NCBI RefSeq assembly: GCF_900188115.1
Contig: NZ_FZNW01000025.1
Location: 1-39,512, forward strand
Direction of reading: 5' to 3'
Source: Haloechinothrix alba
Lineage (GTDB): Bacteria > Actinomycetota > Actinomycetes > Mycobacteriales > Pseudonocardiaceae
DNA: 39,512 nt
The position numbers were made by a program, and so were the translations under genes. Position 1 is the stretch's first letter. Every line of letters starts with the position of its first letter. This document shows, piece after piece, positions 23,565-31,755 of the stretch. The notes under the pieces were generated by a model, which was given only the letters and a program-made list of their open reading frames with translations, did not search any database and was not told the DNA's origin.

Positions 23565-24485
23565 ATGAGCGCCGATGGTGACGGATCGGGAGGTGTGCGA
23601 GTGGCCCCACGTGAGTCGGACCCGCCTGTCTCGGTCGCCGAGTTGCTGCGCCGGGAAGGTCGCCGTTCCGAGCCCGTGCTGCGGCGCGTCGAGCGCAGGC
23701 GCGGCGGTCCCGCCGCTGTAGCCGCGAGCGTCACCGTGCTGTGCGGTGCGACCGCGATGGGCATGCTCGCCCTGGCGCCGGAGACGGGGTTGTCGCCCGC
23801 GCCGAGCGCGCCGAGCGATTGGGCGCACCCGAACCCGAACCAGGACGATCCCGGCTTGCCGACCACCCTGGGTGCCGGGAGTCACGGGAGCGAGTCGAAC
23901 GACCCCGGTGCGGGGTCATCGGCGGCGCACGTGGCAGGTAGCGGCGGTGGTGCCCCCGCGGGACACGACACCGGCTCGCTGTCGGGTGTGTTGCCGACCT
24001 GGAGCGGCATCACGGGTGAGACCGGCGAGGGGAATGCCGCAGAGAGCACCTCGAGGGGCTCCGCGCCCAGTACGACACCCACCGGGCAACGGGAGCGGTC
24101 CGGAAGCGGGACGTCGCGCACGAGCGAGCCCGCGTCGAGTACCGACTCGGCGCCGCGGGAGGAGTCGAGCTCGCCCGAGCAGCCCGAACCGCCCGAGTCA
24201 TCGGCGGCGCCGTCGAGGTCACGAACGCACGAGTCCGACGCTCCGCAGTCCTCGCGGCCACCGGAGTCGGGCGGGCCGCCGGAGAGCTCGCAGCCGCCGC
24301 GGTCCACGCGGCCACCGGAGAGCTCGCAGCCACCTGGATCGAACGAGCCGCCGCGCTCGGGCAACCCGCCGTCCGAGTCCGGTGCTCCGGAGTCGAGCAC
24401 GCGCTCGGGCGAGCGTGGCGGGCAGGACAACTCGTCCGACCGGGGTGAGCGCGGCCGTTCCGGGAGCAACGGCGCGCGTGGCTGA
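23565..24485 (+). CDS. Ser/Pro-rich single-pass membrane protein, hypothetical
   Basis: 306 residues, not recognised as a characterised family. The cytoplasmic N-terminus contains VSVAELLRREGRR and a basic stretch (RRVERRR), then one transmembrane segment at about 49-71, then about 230 residues of low-complexity Ser, Pro, Gly and Glu. The tail carries imperfect repeats of the type PPESSQPP and PPESGGPPESS. The positive-inside rule puts the tail outside the cell. It could be a cell-wall-spanning stalk or spacer. ATG 23565 is chosen as the first methionine before the conserved-looking VSVAELL segment. Compositional bias, not homology, supports most of it. Confidence 0.7.
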   Translation: MSADGDGSGGVRVAPRESDPPVSVAELLRREGRRSEPVLRRVERRRGGPAAVAASVTVLCGATAMGMLALAPETGLSPAPSAPSDWAHPNPNQDDPGLPTTLGAGSHGSESNDPGAGSSAAHVAGSGGGAPAGHDTGSLSGVLPTWSGITGETGEGNAAESTSRGSAPSTTPTGQRERSGSGTSRTSEPASSTDSAPREESSSPEQPEPPESSAAPSRSRTHESDAPQSSRPPESGGPPESSQPPRSTRPPESSQPPGSNEPPRSGNPPSESGAPESSTRSGERGGQDNSSDRGERGRSGSNGARG

Positions 24486-24525
24486 TACCGGGCGAGCTGT
24501 GGTGGGCGACACTTCGGTGCATCTC

Positions 24526-24554
24526 TTTGCATGTACCGGCTCATAGATTAGGCT
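24526..24554 (+). promoter_or_regulatory. Promoter of the 6C RNA
   Basis: TTTGCA (24526-24531) and TAGGCT (24549-24554) are separated by 17 bases, placing the start of transcription near 24561, directly before the first C-loop hairpin. Confidence 0.6.
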
Positions 24555-24560
24555 GAATGG

Positions 24561-24642
24561 TGTCTGCCGGTCCCCCAGCGGCAGACGGTAGCCCCGGGCT
24601 CCGGTTTCCCCCCAGGCCGTCGAGCCCGGGGCCTTTACTTTC
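24561..24642 (+). ncRNA. 6C RNA (actinobacterial small RNA)
   Basis: Two consecutive hairpins each with a run of cytosines in the loop, the defining layout of the 6C RNA family (B11 in M. tuberculosis). Hairpin 1 is GTCTGCC (24562-24568) with GGCAGAC (24580-24586), loop containing CCCCC. Hairpin 2 is GCCCCGGGCTC (24591-24601) with GAGCCCGGGGC (24622-24632), loop containing CCCCCC. The second stem is followed by CTTTACTTTC and may be the terminator. 6C RNAs act by pairing their C-rich loops with G-rich ribosome sites of target mRNAs, many linked to DNA replication and secretion. It occupies the otherwise empty 24486-24790 gap. Confidence 0.85.
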
Positions 24643-24790
24643 CGGGCGTGCCGCCCAGTGGTCTGATGGCGTAGGTGTGCCACTGACGCAGATGCGCCCA
24701 CCACGGGTTGCTCGACTGTAATGATGGTCACGCGTGCGTGATCCGCACGGCTGGAACTCCAAGCACGGACAGCCGGAACGAGGAGACCAC

Positions 24791-25006
24791 ATGATGTTGG
24801 CACGGCACGTGAGTACCGACGAGGACCATCGCTGGTCCGCGGAAGGCCGGGAGGTCGAGCGAGCCCGCCAGCAGGATCAGGCGAACAGGGCCGCCATCAC
24901 GGTGGCCGGACACTCCACCGATGCGGTCGAGTGCAGGGAGCTGCTCGAGATGCTCGGACTCGAACCGGAGTCGGTGCGTCCCGACTCGGCGTCCCCGGCC
25001 AACTAG
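24791..25006 (+). CDS. Small conserved-looking hypothetical protein
   Basis: 71 residues, function unknown. The ATG at 24791 (a second ATG follows directly) has AGGAGA six bases upstream. The sequence is hydrophilic, with an ordered-looking C-terminal part (AAITVAGHSTDAVECRELLEMLGL) containing one Cys. Its stop overlaps the stop region of the convergent IclR gene by four bases. Codon and base use are like its neighbours. I believe similar short proteins occur in related actinobacteria, but cannot verify it here. Confidence 0.65.
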   Translation: MMLARHVSTDEDHRWSAEGREVERARQQDQANRAAITVAGHSTDAVECRELLEMLGLEPESVRPDSASPAN

Positions 25007-25788
25007 CCGTCCCGGCCGCCGAGCCTGCTCGTGAGTTCGCGCGCCGCGCCGCGTACCGCGGCGGCCAGGGCAGGCCAGGTTTCCGAGCACGCCCGCTTGC
25101 CGTCGCACGGGTGGCGGAACGTCATGCTGATCGCGGCGATCGGGTGCGTGGAATGGTCGAACACCGGGCAGGCCACCGACGCGAAGTCGGTGGTGACGAA
25201 GCCGTCCTCGACGGCCCAGCCGGTGCGGCATTCCGTGGCCAGCCGCTCGCGCAGCTCGCCGAGGGTGCGTGGGCCACGGCTGGTGCGCAGGACGAACGCG
25301 TCGGCGTCCGGGAACAGGGCCCGTACCTGGGGGCGGGAGAGGTACGCGAGGATGGCGCGTCCGGTCGCGGTCAGGTGCGCGGGAAGCCGCACCCCGACAT
25401 CGGTCACGACCGTCTCCGGATGTGTGGGGCGCTCCTTGACCAGGTAGAGGGACTCGTTGCCGTGTAGCACGCCGAGATGCGCGGTGTGCTGCATGCGGTC
25501 GACGAGGGTACGCAGGATCGGGCCCGCGAGCCGCTCGAGTGGCTCGTGCCGCAGGTACGCCGAGCCGAGCTCGAAGGCGGCGATTCCCAGCCCGTAGCGC
25601 CGTTCGGCGGGCAGGTGTGTCACGAAACCGGCGCTTTCCAGCTCGTTCAGCAGGTGATACGTGGTCGAGCGGGGCAGGTCCAGGGTCCTGGCCACGGTCG
25701 CCGCCGGGACCGGTCCCGCGTGCGAGGCGAGCAGGCGCAACACCGCAAGCCCCCTCCGTAGCGCCGGTATCTCCGAACTCGTGCCCAT
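25003..25788 (-). CDS. IclR family regulator of the hut genes
   Basis: 261 residues. The N-terminal winged helix (about 8-70) has the recognition region ATVARTLDLPRSTTYHLLNELESAGFV; the C-terminal effector domain (about 85-250) contains LPAHLTATGRAILAYL and FASVACPVFDHSTHPIAAISM, typical of IclR. It is divergent from hutH with 92 bases between starts and a dyad between them, so it very likely controls histidine use, perhaps sensing urocanate. The ATG at 25788 gives the full first helix. Confidence 0.92.
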   Translation of the reverse strand: MGTSSEIPALRRGLAVLRLLASHAGPVPAATVARTLDLPRSTTYHLLNELESAGFVTHLPAERRYGLGIAAFELGSAYLRHEPLERLAGPILRTLVDRMQHTAHLGVLHGNESLYLVKERPTHPETVVTDVGVRLPAHLTATGRAILAYLSRPQVRALFPDADAFVLRTSRGPRTLGELRERLATECRTGWAVEDGFVTTDFASVACPVFDHSTHPIAAISMTFRHPCDGKRACSETWPALAAAVRGAARELTSRLGGRDG

Positions 25789-25809
25789 GGTCGCTCGCTC
25801 CCGGCCGGC

Positions 25810-25827
25810 TGTCTGAAATACCAGACA
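25810..25827. promoter_or_regulatory. Dyad operator between the IclR gene and hutH
   Basis: TGTCTG and CAGACA surround six bases (AAATAC). It lies between the divergent genes and directly before TATTCT (25829-25834), a possible -10 box for hutH, so a bound regulator would cover the hutH promoter. IclR proteins bind short dyads of this size. Binding is inferred. Confidence 0.6.
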
Positions 25828-25880
25828 CTATTCTGCTCGCCTCGGGTGAGAAGTGGCAATCGAAGCGGTGCAATAGGGGC

Positions 25881-27443
25881 ATGACTGTCCCGGCTGCCAG
25901 CAGCGAGCCCGCCGTCGTGGTGGGGCCCGAGCCACTGACCCCGAAGCAGGTGCACGCGGTCGCACGGCACGATGCTCCCGTCGAGCTCGACGACGCCGCG
26001 AAGCGCCGCATCACCACGGCACGCGAGCACGTGGACCGGCTCGCCGCCGGGGCACGCCCGGCTTACGGCATCTCGACCGGGTTCGGCGCCCTTGCGGTGC
26101 AGTCGATCCCCCAGGACAAGCGTGCCGACCTGCAACGGTCACTTGTCCGCTCGCACGCGGCCGGGGCAGGCGAGCGCGTGGAGGTCGAGGTGGTCCGCGC
26201 GATGATGCTGCTGCGGCTGCGGACGATCGCCACCGGGCGGACCGGCGTCACCCTCGGCACCGCCGAGGCGTTGGCAGGCCTGCTCAACGCGGGGGTGACC
26301 CCCGTGGTGCACACCTACGGGTCGCTCGGGTGTTCCGGTGATCTGGCGCCGCTGTCCGCGGTGGCTCTCGCGCTGATCGGGGAGGGCGAGGTGGTCACGT
26401 CGTCCGGCCACACGGTCGCGGCCGCCGATGCGCTCGCCTCGGCCGGTATCGCGCCGGTGCGGCTGGCTGAGAAGGAAGGCCTGGCTCTGACCAACGGCAC
26501 CGAGGGCATGCTCGGCATGCTCGTGCTCGTGCTCGTCGATCTCGGGCGGCTGCTCGACACGGCCGACCTGACTGCGGCGATGAGCGTGGAGGCGTTGCTG
26601 GGTACCGACCGGGTCTTCGCGGACGACCTGCAGTTCCTTCGGCCGCACCAGGGGCAGGCCGTGTCGGCGGCCCGGATGAGCGCGCTGCTCGCGGGTTCGG
26701 CCATCGTCGCGAGCCACCGCGGGGACGACTGCCCGCGCGTGCAGGACGCCTACTCCCTGCGGTGCGCCCCGCAGGTGCACGGTGCGGCGCGCGACACCCT
26801 CGAGCACGCCAGGATGGTCGCGGGCCGCGAGCTCGCCTCCGCGATCGACAACCCGGTTGTCCTCGATGACGGCAGGGTGGAGTCGAACGGCAACTTCCAC
26901 GGCGCGCCACTCGGCTACGTCCTCGACTTCCTTGCCGTGCCCGTCGCCGACCTCGCGAGCATGGCCGAGCGGCGCACCGACCGGATGCTCGACGTCGCCC
27001 GCTCCTCCGGGCTGCCGCCGTTTCTCGCCGACGACCCCGGGGTCGACTCGGGTCACATGATCGCGCAGTACACCCAGGCCGCGCTTGTCTCGGAGCTCAA
27101 GCGACTGGCCGTTCCGGCATCCGTGGACTCGGTACCGAGCTCGGCGATGCAGGAGGACCATGTGTCGATGGGGTGGTCGGCGGCACGCAAACTGCGTACC
27201 GCCATCGACGGGCTGACGACGGTGCTGGCCGTCGAGTTCCTCACCGCGGCACGCGCGTTGGACCTGCGGTCCCCGCTGCGCCCGGCACCGGCCACCGAGG
27301 CGGCGGTGGCCGTGCTGCGTAAGCGGGTTGCCGGTGCCGGACCCGACCGGCACCTCGCGCCGGAGATCGCCGCGGCGGCCGAGGTTGTGCGCGGCGGCGA
27401 GGTGCACGAGGCCGTAGCGCCGTACTTACCGCCCGAGTTGTGA
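25881..27443 (+). CDS. hutH: Histidine ammonia-lyase
   Basis: First step of histidine breakdown: removes ammonia to give urocanate. 520 residues. The self-forming MIO cofactor comes from residues 151-153, read here as Cys-Ser-Gly inside [13 protein letters not shown] instead of the textbook Ala-Ser-Gly; I recall the same from Streptomyces histidases. Y62 in AYGISTGFG is the catalytic tyrosine region, and the QEDHVSMGW segment is intact. The ATG at 25881 follows AGGGGC. hutU begins 25 bases downstream, so they are probably one transcript. Confidence 0.97.
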   Translation: MTVPAASSEPAVVVGPEPLTPKQVHAVARHDAPVELDDAAKRRITTAREHVDRLAAGARPAYGISTGFGALAVQSIPQDKRADLQRSLVRSHAAGAGERVEVEVVRAMMLLRLRTIATGRTGVTLGTAEALAGLLNAGVTPVVHTYGSLGCSGDLAPLSAVALALIGEGEVVTSSGHTVAAADALASAGIAPVRLAEKEGLALTNGTEGMLGMLVLVLVDLGRLLDTADLTAAMSVEALLGTDRVFADDLQFLRPHQGQAVSAARMSALLAGSAIVASHRGDDCPRVQDAYSLRCAPQVHGAARDTLEHARMVAGRELASAIDNPVVLDDGRVESNGNFHGAPLGYVLDFLAVPVADLASMAERRTDRMLDVARSSGLPPFLADDPGVDSGHMIAQYTQAALVSELKRLAVPASVDSVPSSAMQEDHVSMGWSAARKLRTAIDGLTTVLAVEFLTAARALDLRSPLRPAPATEAAVAVLRKRVAGAGPDRHLAPEIAAAAEVVRGGEVHEAVAPYLPPEL

Positions 27444-27468
27444 ACGCGAGCGCGAACGGAGGCCACAC

Positions 27469-29136
27469 GTGACCGAGAGCCGTACGGTACGGGCAGCGCG
27501 GGGCAGCACACTGACCGCACGGAACTGGCAGTCCGAGGCTGCCCTGCGGATGCTGCACAACAACCTCGATCCCGAGGTGGCCGAACGTCCCGAGGACCTG
27601 GTCGTCTACGGCGGGACCGGGAAGGCGGCACGGGACTGGGCGAGTTTCGACGCGATCAGCGGCCACCTCACCGAGCTGGAGGACGACGAGACCCTGCTCG
27701 TGCAGTCGGGTAAGCCGGTCGGCCTGCTGCGCACGCACGAGTGGGCTCCGCGGGTGCTGATCGCCAACGCGAACCTGGTGCCCGACTGGGCGAGCTGGGA
27801 GGAGTTCCGGCGGCTGGAGGCCCTCGGCCTGACCATGTACGGGCAGATGACTGCCGGTTCGTGGATCTATATCGGTACGCAGGGGATCCTGCAGGGTACC
27901 TACGAGACGTTCGCGGCGGTCGCCGACAAGCGGTTCGGCGGCTCGCTCGCAGGTACGTTGACCCTCACGGCCGGGCTCGGCGGCATGGGAGGTGCCCAGC
28001 CGCTCGCGGTCACCATGAACGGGGGAGTGGCGCTGGTCGTGGAGTGCGATGCGGCGCGGGCGCGGCGCAGGCTCGACACCGGCTACCTCGACCGGCTCGC
28101 TACCGACCTCGACGACGCCGTTCGCCGCGTCGACCAGGCACGGCGGGCCCGGCAGGCACTGTCGGTCGGTGTGCTCGGCAACGCGGCCGAGGTGGTACCG
28201 GAGCTGCTCAGGAGGGGAGTGGAGGTGGACATCGTCACCGACCAGACTTCGGCGCACGACCCGCTCGCCTACCTGCCTGCCGGGGTCGACGTGGCCGAGT
28301 GGGCAGGCTACGCGCGCGCCAAGCCGGAGGAGTTCACCGAGCGCGCCCGCGAGTCGATGGCCGCGCACGTGGCAGGCATGGTCGGTTTCCTCGACGGCGG
28401 GGCCGAGGTGTTCGACTACGGCAACTCGCTGCGCGGCGAGGCCCGGCTCGGTGGCTTCGAGCGTGCGTTCGCCTACCCGGGGTTCGTGCCCGCGTACCTG
28501 CGCCCGCTGTTCTGCGAGGGTAAGGGACCGTTCCGCTGGGTTGCGCTGTCCGGCGACCCCGCCGACATCGCCGCGACCGACCGGGCTGTGCTCGAGCTCT
28601 TCGGCGACCAGCCCGGGTTGGCCCGGTGGATCGCGATGGCCGGTGAGCGAGTCGCCTTCCAGGGACTTCCCGCGCGGATCTGCTGGTTGGGCTACGGCGA
28701 GCGGCACCGTGCGGGGTTGCGGTTCAACGAGATGATCGCTTCGGGGGAGCTGTCGGCTCCGGTAGCCATCGGCCGGGATCACCTCGACTGCGGGTCGGTC
28801 GCCTCGCCGTACCGCGAGACGGAGTGCATGGCGGACGGGTCCGACGCGATCGCGGACTGGCCGTTGCTCAACGCGCTCGTCAACTCGGCGTCCGGGGCGA
28901 GTTGGGTATCCCTGCATCACGGCGGTGGCGTCGGGATGGGGCGGTCGATCCATGCCGGGCAGGTCTGTGTGGCGGACGGCAGTGAGCTCGCCGCGCGTAA
29001 GCTCGAGCGCGTGCTGTCGAACGATCCGGGCATGGGCGTGATCCGGCACTGCGACGCAGGCTACGAGCGCGCCGAGCGCACAGCTGCCGAGCGCGATGTC
29101 CGTATCCCGATGCGAGGCGACCATGCCGCCGGGTAG
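27469..29136 (+). CDS. hutU: Urocanate hydratase
   Basis: Adds water to urocanate with tightly bound NAD+ to give imidazolonepropionate. 555 residues, normal length. Family segments: [19 protein letters not shown]-like start near residue 45, [36 protein letters not shown], then [10 protein letters not shown] and [12 protein letters not shown] near the C-terminus. The GTG at 27469 follows ACGGAGG. The last 14 bases overlap the start of the M20 gene. Confidence 0.97.
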   Translation: MTESRTVRAARGSTLTARNWQSEAALRMLHNNLDPEVAERPEDLVVYGGTGKAARDWASFDAISGHLTELEDDETLLVQSGKPVGLLRTHEWAPRVLIANANLVPDWASWEEFRRLEALGLTMYGQMTAGSWIYIGTQGILQGTYETFAAVADKRFGGSLAGTLTLTAGLGGMGGAQPLAVTMNGGVALVVECDAARARRRLDTGYLDRLATDLDDAVRRVDQARRARQALSVGVLGNAAEVVPELLRRGVEVDIVTDQTSAHDPLAYLPAGVDVAEWAGYARAKPEEFTERARESMAAHVAGMVGFLDGGAEVFDYGNSLRGEARLGGFERAFAYPGFVPAYLRPLFCEGKGPFRWVALSGDPADIAATDRAVLELFGDQPGLARWIAMAGERVAFQGLPARICWLGYGERHRAGLRFNEMIASGELSAPVAIGRDHLDCGSVASPYRETECMADGSDAIADWPLLNALVNSASGASWVSLHHGGGVGMGRSIHAGQVCVADGSELAARKLERVLSNDPGMGVIRHCDAGYERAERTAAERDVRIPMRGDHAAG

Positions 29137-30436
29137 TGCTGAAAGACGCTTTCAGTCCATTCAGCGGAGCGAAAGACGCACAGAGTCCGTGCAGTGGACG
29201 GAAAGCGTCATTCAGCGCACCCTCAAGGGGATCGAGGGGATCGGTGGGGACCGCCTGCGTGGTGGGTACTCGCGGCACGTGTTCACCAGCAGTGAGCTCG
29301 AGCTGCGGGAGTGGTTCCGTGCCGAGGCCGCCGCGCGCGATCTCGACCTCGAGCAGGACGGCAACGGCAACCTGTGGGCGTGGTGGCCCGGCCCGAGCCG
29401 CCCCAGGCAGGCCGCAGTGGTCACCGGGAGCCATCTCGACTCGGTGCCGGGCGGAGGGGCGTTCGACGGCCCGCTCGGCGTGATCTCGGCGCTGTGCGCG
29501 GTGGACCGCCTGCGCGCGTGCGGTTTCCGGCCCGCACGGCCGGTGGCCGTCGTGGTCTTCGCCGAGGAGGAAGGCGGCCGATTCGGCCTGCCGTGTCTCG
29601 GCTCGCGGCTGATGACCGGCGCCGTCGACCCGGCCCGCGCCTTGCGGTTGCGCGACGCGGACGGGTACACGTTCGCCGAGGTCGCCGAGCACCGCGGCGT
29701 GCCACCGCGGTTCATCGGCCCCGATCCCGAGCGCCTCGCGCGCATCGGCACCTTTGTCGAGCTGCACGTCGAGCAGGGACGCTGCCTCGCCGACCTGGAC
29801 GAGCCTGTCGCGGTGGCCTCGACCATCGACCCGCACGGTCGCTGGCGGCTGAGCTTCACCGGTGTGGGCGACCACGCGGGTACGGCTGTGCTCGACGACC
29901 GGCGGGACCCCATGGTTCCCGCCGCGCGGGCTGTGCTGGCCGCACGTGCCGCCGCGCGCGAAGCCCGGGCCGACCAGGCGCGGGCAACCGTCGGGCGCGT
30001 CACCGCCTACCCGGGAGGAACCAATGTCGTCCCGTCCAGGGTCGACGTGTGGCTGGACGCGCGCGCGGCAGCCGAGCCCGCTGCACGCGCCGTGGCGACC
30101 GAAGTGGAGGCCGCCGCGCGTGCCGCTGCCGAGGAGGAGGGCTGCGCGGTCGAGGTGCGTGAGGAATCCTGGAGCGAGACCACCCGGTTCGACCCGGCGC
30201 TGCGGGCCGGCATGCGTGCGGTCCTCGGGGATGTACCGGTCCTGGCCACCGGTGCCGGGCACGACGCGGGCGTGCTCGCCGCGCACGTACCTGCCGGGAT
30301 GCTGTACGTGCGCAACCCGACCGGCATATCGCATGCTCCGGACGAGCATGCCGAACCGGCCGACTGCGCGGAAGGTGTCGCGGCGCTGGCCCGGGTGATC
30401 GCCGAGCAGGCGGCGTGCGGTGAAGGTGGTGGGTGA
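29123..30436 (+). CDS. M20 family amidohydrolase (allantoate/carbamoylase type); candidate formylglutamate deformylase
   Basis: 437 residues, a dinuclear-metal M20 hydrolase. Metal and catalytic segments are [15 protein letters not shown] (H104, D115), FAEEEGGRF (E149/E150), ELHVEQG and the late GAGHDAG. By family it splits N-carbamoyl or allantoate substrates. Sitting between hutU and hutF, with no classical HutG in the window, it may instead finish the pathway by removing formate from N-formylglutamate; this is inference from context. ATG 29123 has GCGAGGCG upstream and overlaps hutU by 14 bases. Residues about 5-33 are encoded by a dispersed repeat and are not family-like; the conserved domain begins near [22 protein letters not shown] 29189 would remove most of the extension. 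Confidence 0.85.
   Translation: MPPGSAERRFQSIQRSERRTESVQWTESVIQRTLKGIEGIGGDRLRGGYSRHVFTSSELELREWFRAEAAARDLDLEQDGNGNLWAWWPGPSRPRQAAVVTGSHLDSVPGGGAFDGPLGVISALCAVDRLRACGFRPARPVAVVVFAEEEGGRFGLPCLGSRLMTGAVDPARALRLRDADGYTFAEVAEHRGVPPRFIGPDPERLARIGTFVELHVEQGRCLADLDEPVAVASTIDPHGRWRLSFTGVGDHAGTAVLDDRRDPMVPAARAVLAARAAAREARADQARATVGRVTAYPGGTNVVPSRVDVWLDARAAAEPAARAVATEVEAAARAAAEEEGCAVEVREESWSETTRFDPALRAGMRAVLGDVPVLATGAGHDAGVLAAHVPAGMLYVRNPTGISHAPDEHAEPADCAEGVAALARVIAEQAACGEGGG
29137..29219. repeat. Dispersed inverted repeat, copy B, inside the M20 reading frame
   Basis: Imperfect arms at 29137-29158 and 29196-29219 (about 18 of 20 aligned positions match) around a 37-base centre. The right end GGAAAGCGTCATTCAGCGCACC (29200-29221) is nearly identical to 2099-2119 in copy A, 27 kb away. 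It starts at the first base after the hutU stop and is read through in frame by the M20 gene. Confidence 0.8.
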
Positions 30437-31755
30437 CAGGCGTGAGCCAGACGTACTGGTGTGAGCACGCGTGGCTGCCGGACGGTCCGGCGCCCGCTGT
30501 CGCGCTCACGGTGGAGGGGGGCAGGATCAGCGCGGTCACGCGGGACGCGCCGCGGGCGGGAACCGTGCTGACCGGCCTCGTCGTCCCCGGTTTCGCCAAT
30601 GTCCACTCGCACGCGTTCCACCGCGCGTTGCGAGGCAGGACGCACGGAGGGGGCGGGACCTTCTGGACCTGGCGGGACCGGATGTACCGGCTGGTCGAAC
30701 GCCTCGATCCGGACACCTGCTACCGCATCGCCAGGGCCGTGTTCACCGAGATGCTGCTTGCCGGGTACACCTCGGTCGGCGAGTTCCACTACGTGCACCA
30801 CGACCGTGACGGAAGGCGGTACGCCGATCAGCACGCGATGGCGCACGCACTGGTGAGCGCGGCGGGTGAGGTGGGGATCAAGCTGACAGTACTGGACACC
30901 TGCTACCTCACCGGAGGCGTCCGCGGCGAGCGGCTCGACCCTGTCCAGTACCGCTTCTCCGACGGAGACGCCGAAGCCTGGGCGGCTCGGGCCGCCGCGT
31001 TCGAACCCGGTGCCGGGCACGTGCGCGTCGGTGCCGCGGTGCATTCCGTCCGCGCCGTACCGGCCGAGCACATCCCGGTGGTGGTCGCGTGGTCGCGGGA
31101 GCGGGGAGCCCCGCTGCACGCGCACGTCTCGGAGCAGCGCGCGGAGAACGAGGCGTGCCAGGCCGCCTACGGGCGCAGTCCCGTGCAGCTGCTCGCCGAG
31201 GCCGGTGCGCTGGACGAGCGGTTCGTCGCGGTACACGCCACGCACGCCTCTGCGCTGGATGCCACCTGGCTCGGCTCGTCCGGCTCCTGGGTGTGCCTGT
31301 GCCCGACAACGGAGCAGGACCTCGGTGACGGTACCGGCCCCGCATGGGAGCTGGCCGATGCCGGGGCGCGGTTGAGTGTGGGCAGCGACTCGCAAGCGGT
31401 CGTGGACCCGTTCGCCGAGCTGCGCTCGATCGAGATGGCAGAGCGCATCGGAAGGCGGTCCCGCGGGCACTTCACCCCGGCCGAGCTGATCGGGGCGGGC
31501 TCGGCGCACGCGGCGATCGGGTGGCCGGACACCGGTCGCCTCGTGCAGGGCGCGCGGGCGGACCTGGTGCGCGTGACACTGGACTCGCCGCGTACGGCGG
31601 GGAGTGAGCCCGCCGGTGTGCCGCTGTGCGCCTCCGCGAGCGACGTCCGCGACGTGCTGGTCGACGGGCGGTGGCAGGTAAGGGAGGGCGAGCACCTGCG
31701 CGTTACGGATCCGGCCGCGCGCCTCGCAGCGGCCGTCCAGGAGGTGACGGCGTGA
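30433..31755 (+). CDS. hutF: Formimidoylglutamate deiminase
   Basis: Amidohydrolase-superfamily enzyme that turns N-formimidoylglutamate into N-formylglutamate and ammonia. 440 residues. The metal-binding HxH is H58/H60 in NVHSHAFHRAL; further ligand segments are HAHVSEQ, HATHAS and GSDSQAVVDPFAELR. GTG 30433 overlaps the M20 stop by four bases (GTGA), indicating translational coupling; GTG 30442 is an alternative. Its presence means the five-step HutF/HutG-type pathway rather than the four-step HutG one. Confidence 0.95.
   Translation: MTGVSQTYWCEHAWLPDGPAPAVALTVEGGRISAVTRDAPRAGTVLTGLVVPGFANVHSHAFHRALRGRTHGGGGTFWTWRDRMYRLVERLDPDTCYRIARAVFTEMLLAGYTSVGEFHYVHHDRDGRRYADQHAMAHALVSAAGEVGIKLTVLDTCYLTGGVRGERLDPVQYRFSDGDAEAWAARAAAFEPGAGHVRVGAAVHSVRAVPAEHIPVVVAWSRERGAPLHAHVSEQRAENEACQAAYGRSPVQLLAEAGALDERFVAVHATHASALDATWLGSSGSWVCLCPTTEQDLGDGTGPAWELADAGARLSVGSDSQAVVDPFAELRSIEMAERIGRRSRGHFTPAELIGAGSAHAAIGWPDTGRLVQGARADLVRVTLDSPRTAGSEPAGVPLCASASDVRDVLVDGRWQVREGEHLRVTDPAARLAAAVQEVTA

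Noticed and set aside
23147-23610. Minus-strand open frame over the tmRNA 3' half
   Set aside because: It overlaps a structured RNA gene with complete acceptor and T arms; no domain or ribosome site.
29136-29483. Open frame starting at the hutU stop ([11 protein letters not shown]...)
   Set aside because: It is the translation of repeat copy B followed by an out-of-frame reading of the M20 gene.
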